A stretch of DNA of 59,019 nucleotides from an uncultured Muribaculaceae bacterium (GTDB lineage: Bacteria; Bacteroidota; Bacteroidia; Bacteroidales; Muribaculaceae), in contig CAJTYD010000006.1 of assembly GCA_910583775.1 (NCBI GenBank), forward strand, positions 1 to 59,019. Direction: 5' to 3'. Both the position numbers and the translations under genes were made by a program. Below are positions 18,619 to 25,703 of the stretch, in pieces. Under the pieces are notes generated by a model. The model worked only from the letters and a program-made list of their open reading frames with translations, was not told where the DNA came from and ran no database searches. Position 1 is the first letter of the stretch. Each line of letters starts with the position of its first letter.

Positions 18619-19479
18619 ATGAGACAACTAAAGATAACAAAATCCATTACAAACCGCGAAAGCGCATCTCTCGACAAGTATCTGCAGGAAATTGGACGTG
18701 AAGAGTTAATCTCAGTCAGTGAGGAAGTTGAACTCGCACAAAGAATTAAAAAAGGAGACCATGCAGCTCTTGAAAAACTCACAAAAGCGAATTTGCGTTT
18801 CGTGGTATCGGTAGCCAAGCAATATCAGAATCAAGGCTTGAGTCTTCCGGACCTAATCAACGAGGGAAATCTGGGTCTGATCAGAGCAGCCCAGAAATTT
18901 GATGAAACAAGAGGTTTCAAATTCATATCCTATGCCGTGTGGTGGATTCGTCAGTCTATTCTGCAGGCTCTCGCAGAGCAGTCGAGGATAGTAAGGCTCC
19001 CGCTCAACCAGGTTGGATCTCTGAATAAAATTACAAAAGAGCTCTCAAAATTCGAGCAGGAGAATGAAAGACGTCCTTCTCCGGAGGAACTTGCTGAGCG
19101 CCTTGACATGCCGGTCGACAAAGTGTCTGACACGATGAAAGTGTCGGGAAGACATATATCTGTCGATGCTCCGTTCGTGGAAGGCGAGGACAACTCCCTT
19201 CTCGACGTGCTTCCGAACGAAGACAGCCCGATGGCCGACTCGAACCTCAATCAGGAATCCCTTTCCAAAGAGGTTGACAGAGCTTTAAAACAGCTTTATG
19301 ACCGAGAGAGAGAGATTCTGAAAATGTTCTTCGGAATCGGATGTCAGGAAATGACTCTCGAAGAAATCGGTGCGAAATTCGATCTCACCAGAGAGCGTGT
19401 GCGTCAGATCAAAGAGAAAGCGATCAGACGTCTTAAAGGTCAGAAAAGCAAACTGCTCAAGAGTTATCTCGGTGAGTAA
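18619..19479 (+). CDS. rpoD: Primary RNA polymerase sigma factor (Bacteroidetes RpoD type)
   Basis: A 286-aa sigma-70 protein lacking region 1.1, the size and N-terminus (MRQLKITKSI) of the Bacteroidetes primary sigma factor. Region 1.2 is at about residues 10-40. Region 2 has NEGNLGLIRAAQKFD, then GFKFISYAVWWIRQSI for -10 binding and melting. Region 3 follows. Region 4 ends with the helix-turn-helix LEEIGAKFDLTRERVRQIK. It should recognise the TTTG / TAnnTTTG promoters found throughout this window. The next gene starts 13 bp later and may be cotranscribed. Confidence 0.95.
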   Translation: MRQLKITKSITNRESASLDKYLQEIGREELISVSEEVELAQRIKKGDHAALEKLTKANLRFVVSVAKQYQNQGLSLPDLINEGNLGLIRAAQKFDETRGFKFISYAVWWIRQSILQALAEQSRIVRLPLNQVGSLNKITKELSKFEQENERRPSPEELAERLDMPVDKVSDTMKVSGRHISVDAPFVEGEDNSLLDVLPNEDSPMADSNLNQESLSKEVDRALKQLYDREREILKMFFGIGCQEMTLEEIGAKFDLTRERVRQIKEKAIRRLKGQKSKLLKSYLGE

Positions 19480-19492
19480 TAACAATTAAAGG

Positions 19493-20131
19493 ATGAACCT
19501 CCTAAAACTCAAAAGTATGTCCGGTATCGGAATGAAAATTCTGATATCGGGCTTTATTTTTTCTTTTTCAGCTATTTCAGCTTATTCAGCCGGACCCGTA
19601 TCTGAGAAAAAAGACAGCCTGCAGGCTGAAGGACACGGCAGCATATTCCCGGAAAAATCATACGATCTCTCCAAATCCCATTTCACCTGGGGCGCGGAAG
19701 CCGGAGCATCTATCGACTGTACGGGACATGACCTTTCCACTTTCGACGTAGATGTCAATCTGGGATATAAAAACCGCCTAATCGATATTCTTGGTGTCAG
19801 TGCCGGTATTCACAGATCAGTTCAGAACGGAGCAAACTTCATCCCCGTCTGTTTAGTGTTCAGAAGTTCTTTTCGTAAAAAACCTTCTCTCTTCTTCCTT
19901 AATCTTAAAATGGGTTACTCTTTCAATACTATCGGAGATTCGCCGACATTCGGCGACTTCTGCTCATCGCTTGGTTGCGGAATCAATCTTTCGAAGACAA
20001 GGAGGGTGAAGACATTTCTGATAGCCTCTCTGGGATATAGATATTTCAATAAGCGTCACCAGGCCTTTGTGGAAAAACTCGACACTCATTATGTCTATAT
20101 AGCCCAGCTGACTTTTGGAGTGAATTTTTAG
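19493..20131 (+). CDS. Predicted outer-membrane or periplasmic protein, unknown function
   Basis: A 212-aa protein with an N-terminal hydrophobic signal segment ending near SAYSAG (about residue 34). The rest is rich in alternating hydrophobic and aromatic strands and ends in QLTFGVNF, a C-terminal Phe typical of outer-membrane barrels. I do not recognise a specific family. It begins 13 bp after the rpoD stop, so it probably shares that transcript. Internal ATGs at 19517 and 19532 are alternative starts that still keep the hydrophobic signal segment. Confidence 0.65.
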   Translation: MNLLKLKSMSGIGMKILISGFIFSFSAISAYSAGPVSEKKDSLQAEGHGSIFPEKSYDLSKSHFTWGAEAGASIDCTGHDLSTFDVDVNLGYKNRLIDILGVSAGIHRSVQNGANFIPVCLVFRSSFRKKPSLFFLNLKMGYSFNTIGDSPTFGDFCSSLGCGINLSKTRRVKTFLIASLGYRYFNKRHQAFVEKLDTHYVYIAQLTFGVNF

Positions 20132-20190
20132 AGCATGTTGTTGGAGAAAGCCTCCTCATAACACTCTTCTGTAAACATCTCCGACCAGCC

Positions 20191-21492
20191 TCAAAACAGA
20201 TCTCTGGCGGGGAATTGGTCGGAATACTTAAGGCGCAGTCTGTCTATAAGACGCTCAAGCTCTCGGGTGAAGTGGAAGCCGGTCCAGACTCCGCTGTTCA
20301 TCGTAATGACCCAGCATTCGTTATCTGCGAATTTCACAACCAGAGCATGTGCCGACGATAGAGTCCCGCTTCTTGACATCTTCCCTTTCCCATCGGTTTC
20401 AGTCCATCCGAAACACATTTTTTCTCCTTTGTCAAAAGCTGTCATCAAGTCGATGCTTGAAATCCGCAATATATCCTTTCTTACGCCTGTCCCATCAATG
20501 GAGGCGACAAACCGATTAAGATCGGCAGCAGAAGCGACCCAACCTCCGGCACCCATCAGCGCATTGATGTTAGCGCCGCCATAACATCTGTCGACCATTT
20601 TCCCGCTTCCGTTAAACTCCTCTACAAGCTCGCTGTCGGGAGAATAATATTTCACCTCGCGCGGATGACGTAGGTCGTAATAGTTTGTTGCAGGCCGAAA
20701 CCCGTAACAGCCGATCGGATGCAGAATATTCTGCTGCACATATTCCCAGTAGCTCATGCCGCTCACCTTCTCGATCACCCTCGACAGAAGCATGTAGCCG
20801 AAATTTGAATATCGTCGTCCTGCGCCAGGATGAAATCCAAGCCGTCGTCCCATCACTATCTTTATCAGGTCATCATTTGTCGGAGCTCTGTCGAGATGTT
20901 TGGCCTTGATGATTTCAGCAGTATTAAACATCGGGTCGCCGGCTCCCAAAGTGAACCCTCCCTTGTGGAGAAGGAGATCCTCGACCGTGATATCCTTGAT
21001 CCTTTCATCCCGGATTGCCTCCGTAAATCCCCGGTCATTCAGAATACCCTGCGCGCCTAAAACCCTCGATTTAAGATTTAGTTTACCTGTTTCTACAAGC
21101 TTCATTATAGCTGTCGCGGTGATGAGCTTTGAAACGGATGCTATCCTCATGATAGAGTTCGCTTCCATAGGAATTCCCTTTTCTCTGTCGGCAAAACCAA
21201 AGCCTTTTGCGAAAAGAAGCGAATCATTTCGCGAAACCGCTATCGACATTCCCTTGATGTCCCATTTCCCCATAAATCGGTTAATGTCGGCTTCAAGTTC
21301 TTTGTCAGCCATAAAATCCGACGCCTTGTTGGATATTGTATCCGACCATAATACAGCTGCCTTTTTCTTATAATGACCTGTCTCAGTATTGTCGCCCTTC
21401 TGAATCATTGAAATGATCATTATCACAAAAGAAACAATACATAACGAGATAATGGATATTGTAGTATACTTTATGTTTCTTCTTTTCATCAA
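20191..21492 (-). CDS. Serine hydrolase, beta-lactamase class C / PBP4-like family
   Basis: A 433-aa protein with one N-terminal transmembrane segment (about residues 10-30), so it is membrane-anchored or exported. The class C beta-lactamase fold shows the S-x-x-K nucleophile motif in ASVSKLIT near residue 117 and the Y-x-N motif as YSNFGYML near residue 226. A C-terminal SGTLSSAHA segment sits where the third motif is expected. Such proteins include esterases, D-aminopeptidases and peptidoglycan peptidases, and the substrate is not predictable. It is transcribed from its own promoter at 21541-21572. Confidence 0.85.
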   Translation of the reverse strand: MMKRRNIKYTTISIISLCIVSFVIMIISMIQKGDNTETGHYKKKAAVLWSDTISNKASDFMADKELEADINRFMGKWDIKGMSIAVSRNDSLLFAKGFGFADREKGIPMEANSIMRIASVSKLITATAIMKLVETGKLNLKSRVLGAQGILNDRGFTEAIRDERIKDITVEDLLLHKGGFTLGAGDPMFNTAEIIKAKHLDRAPTNDDLIKIVMGRRLGFHPGAGRRYSNFGYMLLSRVIEKVSGMSYWEYVQQNILHPIGCYGFRPATNYYDLRHPREVKYYSPDSELVEEFNGSGKMVDRCYGGANINALMGAGGWVASAADLNRFVASIDGTGVRKDILRISSIDLMTAFDKGEKMCFGWTETDGKGKMSRSGTLSSAHALVVKFADNECWVITMNSGVWTGFHFTRELERLIDRLRLKYSDQFPARDLF

Positions 21493-21540
21493 ATTATTAT
21501 TATAAAGTCAGCGCCTGGAGGAAAGTTCAGCTTTCCAACA

Positions 21541-21572
21541 CAAAATTACAAAATTTTCAACTTTTCAAACAA
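21541..21572 (-). promoter_or_regulatory. Promoter of the serine hydrolase gene
   Basis: On the minus strand TTG (21570-21572), 21 bp, TAATTTTG (21541-21548). This fits the primary-sigma consensus and leaves a leader of about 42 nt. Confidence 0.55.
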
Positions 21573-21604
21573 CCTTTAAACATGAATATTCACTTTAAAT
21601 AGAA

Positions 21605-22810
21605 TCATATTCTTACGCCTAAACCCAGCATCAGATGCTGGGAATCCTTAAAGCCAGTGAGACGATATCCCACGTTCAGATAAAGGAAATCGGTAATAAA
21701 GGTTTTCAAGAAGAGAGACTGAAAAAATCTACCATTGCCAACCGGACAGACGATATCGCATCCCACTCCGGCATTTATAGTGAATATAGGCATGGAAAAT
21801 TCGCAATGAGCCGATATGCCTGCGCTGATATGTTTTTCGAACGGAACATGAGAGTGTCTTATGTCTCCTCCCAATGTGCCGGGAATCCAATACGGATCAA
21901 GCCCCGCGCTCGCATCATATAAAAGATCTATCGCCGGTCCGGCCGCAATCCATCGATTGAATTTTCTTAAGAAGGATCCTTCGATACCCGCCACCGCGTA
22001 TGTCCCGGGCCATATCTGCTGATTTATCCAAACGTCGGCTGTCCGTTTTCTCCAGGCTCCAAACACAAGAATGTCGCCGATCCATTTCTTTTGGTCGATT
22101 ACCGCCGCATATTCCATGACATCGGAAGAATCTGTTTTTTCAATAATATCGTTCAATATATACGAAACTCCTACTGAGACACCTCCCGTGTTGACGCCAT
22201 TATTGGCGAAAGAGGTGTTCCCGTTTGAATAATGATGGAATCCCAATCCATAAGATAGGATCCATCGTGAGGAGAGCTGTTGGTTCAGGTTTAGTCCCAA
22301 CCCTATGTGTGCCGTAGCGCTTGTACTCACGGCGGCTGTATTTGTCTTGAAATATTTCCAGTCGAAAGCGACACCGAATTCCCATTCATATCCCAGCCAA
22401 AGCCTGCTGTTAAAATGCTTTATAGGATATCCTTGGAAAACATAGACCGACCATGGAGTCCCGAAGAGTCTTGAGAAAAAATCCTGTCGCTTCACCCCTA
22501 TTCCCTGATAAAGGCCCTTATACAGCATCCCTTTCGGAGTCTCCGGATTAAAGCAGAAAGCCCCTCTGAGATCACCCGCGAGACTCGTCGACGCTTTTTT
22601 GCCTATGGGATTGTCCCCTTTTATGAAACTGTTGCCTCCAATGATCGGCCCCCCGGAAACGGCTGCCTCTATTTTCCAGAATACAGGACGGTCCGATACT
22701 TTTGTAATTGTGTCGCAAAATGCGTTCGATGCCACAGCCACAATCACAATAAGTGCCGGTAGGACTCTTGAAACGCTATGATTAATTTTCAAACGACTGA
22801 GCATATACAT
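21605..22810 (-). CDS. Acyloxyacyl hydrolase / PagL-like lipid A 3-O-deacylase
   Basis: Outer-membrane barrel expected to remove an ester-linked acyl chain from lipid A. After a signal peptide ending near SNAFCD come barrel-like strands. The hallmark GLGFHHYSNGNTSF block near residue 190 contains the His and Ser of the PagL active site in the HxSN arrangement. At about 401 aa it is much longer than Pseudomonas PagL but normal for the Bacteroidetes proteins annotated this way. I chose the ATG at 22810; 22843 is also open but gives a long charged leader. Confidence 0.75.
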   Translation of the reverse strand: MYMLSRLKINHSVSRVLPALIVIVAVASNAFCDTITKVSDRPVFWKIEAAVSGGPIIGGNSFIKGDNPIGKKASTSLAGDLRGAFCFNPETPKGMLYKGLYQGIGVKRQDFFSRLFGTPWSVYVFQGYPIKHFNSRLWLGYEWEFGVAFDWKYFKTNTAAVSTSATAHIGLGLNLNQQLSSRWILSYGLGFHHYSNGNTSFANNGVNTGGVSVGVSYILNDIIEKTDSSDVMEYAAVIDQKKWIGDILVFGAWRKRTADVWINQQIWPGTYAVAGIEGSFLRKFNRWIAAGPAIDLLYDASAGLDPYWIPGTLGGDIRHSHVPFEKHISAGISAHCEFSMPIFTINAGVGCDIVCPVGNGRFFQSLFLKTFITDFLYLNVGYRLTGFKDSQHLMLGLGVRI

Positions 22811-22886
22811 TTTTGTAATTATGGGCTTTTTACGAACCAACAAAACTATCGAAACGTTTTATAAGAAGATTTTGCAAATATTAGTA

Positions 22887-23486
22887 ATGATCAAAAGATT
22901 ATCCATATTAATCATATTTATTCTCTCGATCGGCTTTATGTCGCAGGCTGAGTTCCGATATGGAATACGGCTGGGCGGAATGTTTGCCAATGCAAGAGTG
23001 AAACGCACCCCCGGAATATCCATTTCCGGAAAAAGCGGATTCTCCGGAGGAATCGTTTTCGAATATCAGCATCCTAACAATGGCTTTGCAACCGACATAG
23101 GGATTTCGTATACACGCTACACCATAAAATTTCGCGACCCTCAGATGTATCCTGAAAATTTCGGAAGAAATTTTCTCGAAATTCCCCTTCATTTCAAATA
23201 TAAATTCTGGATACCCAAGTTTTACGACCTCATAGCTCCGATGGTATATACGGGGCCTTCTCTGTTGATTAGGGTCGGAGACCGTCACCGCACCCAGGTG
23301 TCGACATGGAGATGTCAGCCCGGGTGGGATGTCGGGGTCGGCATAGACTTCGCCAACTTCATACAGTTAAGCGGAGGCTATAGATTCGGCATCGGAAATA
23401 TTGTCAATAACTTCATGGGATGTCCGGATGCTTCAATCCGCTCCGATGGCTGGAACATTGCCGCCACAATTCTGTTTAAGTTCTAA
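22887..23486 (+). CDS. PorT-like outer-membrane beta-barrel protein
   Basis: A 199-aa protein with a signal peptide (MIKRLSILIIF... to about residue 20), then strands such as RYGIRLGGMFAN and HFKYKF, ending in AATILFKF. This is the layout of small Bacteroidetes barrel proteins of the PorT / outer membrane protein beta-barrel families. The ATG at 22887 is preferred; the ORF is open from 22821 but that start overlaps the divergent gene's leader. Its stop codon (TAA, 23484-23486) is followed directly by GAGTGTGTT, the end sequence of the window's repeat family. It overlaps dcp by 11 bp. Confidence 0.7.
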   Translation: MIKRLSILIIFILSIGFMSQAEFRYGIRLGGMFANARVKRTPGISISGKSGFSGGIVFEYQHPNNGFATDIGISYTRYTIKFRDPQMYPENFGRNFLEIPLHFKYKFWIPKFYDLIAPMVYTGPSLLIRVGDRHRTQVSTWRCQPGWDVGVGIDFANFIQLSGGYRFGIGNIVNNFMGCPDASIRSDGWNIAATILFKF

Positions 23487-25605
23487 GAGTGTGTTCCCTT
23501 TCAATCCCGTCTCTTCGCAGCAGCGCGTCAACGGTAGGCTTCTTCCCTCGGAATTCCACATAAAGTTCCATAGGGTCAGCCGTATCTCCGGCCTGGAGCA
23601 TTTTCCTGAACTTCCCGGCATATTCCTTATCGAAGAGCCCGTTTTCAAGAAAAGCCGAGAAAGTATCGGCGTCAAGAAGCTCAGACCATTTATATCCGTA
23701 ATATCCGGCGGCATAACCTCCCGAAAAAATATGTCCGAAAGAAGTGGAAACACAACATCCCGGCGTATGATCGAAACACTTCACCGAATCAACAGCGTTC
23801 GCCTCAAACCGCTCGACATCAAATGATTCTTCAAGAGGCCTCTCTATCAAATGATATTTCATATCGAGAAAACCGAACCCGAGTTGTCTCATGCATGAAT
23901 AAGCAGCTCCGAACTGAGATGACTTAATAAACATATCAAGCAGATCCTGCGGTATTTTATCACCGGTTTTATAGTGTTTAGCAAAACCGTCGAGATATTC
24001 TTTCTGCATCAGGAAGTTTTCGTTAAACTGAGAGAAGAGTTCCACAAAGTCATGTTTCACATTCGTTCCGCTCAGTGAACAGTATTTTGCCTCCGACGAC
24101 AGTCCATGAAGCGCGTGGCCGAACTCATGAAGGAAAGTCTCGACCTCCGAAGGCGTGAGTAAGACAGGCTCATCCCCTATTGGTTTGGAAAAATTACATA
24201 CAATCGATATCAGAGGCAGTATCCTCTCGTTGTCTTCATTCTTATATTCGCCGCGAAATTCCGTCATCCAGGCTCCCGGGCTTTTACCCTCCCTATAAAA
24301 GAAATCCGCATAAAGGAGGCCCAGAAGTTTATTGTCTCCGTCGTAAACTTCATAAACTCTTACATCAGGATGATATTTCTCTACTTCGTTATTCTCAACG
24401 AAACGATAACCGTAAAGACGTGTGGCGAGACCGAATACACCGTCGATCGTATTGGTTAGCTCAAAATAAAGTTTCATATCCTCATCGCTAAAGGAAAACT
24501 TCTTATTCTTCAGCTTATCGAACCAATAGGAATAATCCCAGGGCATCAGTTTGAATTCCGCGCCCTCCGTCTGTTTGGCGAATTCCTCAAGTTCCCTTAA
24601 CTCCTTTCTCATCGGCTCCTTGTAGACATCACGAAGATCAGTCAAAAAACTGATGACGTTCTCCGGAGTTTCGGCCATGGTATCCTGAAGACTGTTTTCA
24701 GCATAATTCTTTTTGCACATCAGTCGGGCAAGCTCAAGACGGGTATTGACTGTCTCACGGATTATTTCCCTATTATCGTATTTGCCCTTCGTATTCCTGC
24801 TGTTGTAAAGCCGATAGAGTCGTTCCCTCAGGTCGCGTCTTGATGAATATTGCATGAAAGGACGGTAAGAGGGAGCGAACAGCGTGACGAGATATGATGA
24901 CCCGTCATCCACCTTCCCTTCTGCCGCTATTACTTCTTTTGCAGCATTTCCATACGATCGCCTTATTGATTCCGGAATACCCTCGAGATCTTCCTTCCTA
25001 AGCCAGAGTCTGCATTCAGGGTTCTTCATCTCGTTCGACACATTCTGTCCGAATCTTACCGAAAGATCTGAAAGTCTCGAGGATATCTCCTTAAGTCTGT
25101 TTCTGTCGTTTCCTTTCAGATTCGCTCCGTTTAGCAGAAATTCCTCATAAGTCTTTTTCAGAAGTCTTCTGTCTTCAGAAGAAAGAGAGAGATCTGCCAA
25201 AGAATCTTCATGACATTTCCGGATTCTGCTCCACAATTTCTCATTGAGCATCGTCTCGGTATGAAGCTCCGACAACAATGGCGTTACACGCGCCAGCACA
25301 TCCATCATTTCAGGATCTCCAGAAGCGCTTTCGAGATTGCTCAACGCAAGAATTGATTTGGTTAATAATTTGCCGGTCCTGTCCAAGGCCACTATTGTAT
25401 TCTCAAAAGTAGGATCCTCGATATTGTCGGCAATGGCATTGATTTCCTCTCTGTTACGCCTTACTCCCTCTTTAACTCCCTGTTCATAGTCGGCAGCGGT
25501 TATTGAATTGAAGGGAAGAGTGTCGAAAGGATATTTATTGTCTGAATTTAAAAGCGGATTCTCTCTTAAATCCTTTCTATTTTCCATAATTCTAATATCT
25601 TTCAT
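23476..25605 (-). CDS. dcp: M3 family metallopeptidase (peptidyl-dipeptidase Dcp-like)
   Basis: Zinc oligopeptidase of 709 aa with the HExxH motif as LHEFGHALHG near residue 491 and the downstream Glu-containing region of M3 peptidases. There is no signal peptide, so it is probably cytosolic, trimming C-terminal dipeptides from oligopeptides. Starts at 25605 or 25587 (MENRKDLREN) are both possible given the promoter at 25622-25652. Its extreme C-terminus reads EHTLRT, encoded partly by a sequence identical to the repeat-family end, so the tail may have been changed by an insertion remnant. Confidence 0.92.
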   Translation of the reverse strand: MKDIRIMENRKDLRENPLLNSDNKYPFDTLPFNSITAADYEQGVKEGVRRNREEINAIADNIEDPTFENTIVALDRTGKLLTKSILALSNLESASGDPEMMDVLARVTPLLSELHTETMLNEKLWSRIRKCHEDSLADLSLSSEDRRLLKKTYEEFLLNGANLKGNDRNRLKEISSRLSDLSVRFGQNVSNEMKNPECRLWLRKEDLEGIPESIRRSYGNAAKEVIAAEGKVDDGSSYLVTLFAPSYRPFMQYSSRRDLRERLYRLYNSRNTKGKYDNREIIRETVNTRLELARLMCKKNYAENSLQDTMAETPENVISFLTDLRDVYKEPMRKELRELEEFAKQTEGAEFKLMPWDYSYWFDKLKNKKFSFSDEDMKLYFELTNTIDGVFGLATRLYGYRFVENNEVEKYHPDVRVYEVYDGDNKLLGLLYADFFYREGKSPGAWMTEFRGEYKNEDNERILPLISIVCNFSKPIGDEPVLLTPSEVETFLHEFGHALHGLSSEAKYCSLSGTNVKHDFVELFSQFNENFLMQKEYLDGFAKHYKTGDKIPQDLLDMFIKSSQFGAAYSCMRQLGFGFLDMKYHLIERPLEESFDVERFEANAVDSVKCFDHTPGCCVSTSFGHIFSGGYAAGYYGYKWSELLDADTFSAFLENGLFDKEYAGKFRKMLQAGDTADPMELYVEFRGKKPTVDALLRRDGIEREHTLRT

Positions 25606-25621
25606 TTCTATTTCATTTACA

Positions 25622-25652
25622 CAAAATTACAAAAAAAGGACGAATGAAACAA
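25622..25652 (-). promoter_or_regulatory. Promoter of dcp, -33 box inside a terminator loop
   Basis: On the minus strand TTG (25650-25652), exactly 20 bp, TAATTTTG (25622-25629). The TTG lies in the loop of the terminator of the upstream M16 gene, and the spacer contains one arm and the T tract. Confidence 0.7.
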
Positions 25653-25667
25653 CTTCCATTCGTCCTT
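25631..25667 (-). terminator. Rho-independent terminator of the M16 peptidase gene
   Basis: Perfect 11-bp stem (25636-25646 with 25657-25667), 10-nt loop, followed on the minus strand by seven Ts (25631-25637, overlapping the stem base). A textbook intrinsic terminator, 36 bp after the M16 stop. Confidence 0.9.
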
Positions 25668-25703
25668 CATGATCAATTGGAGTGAACAATACTCCCGATA
25701 AGA

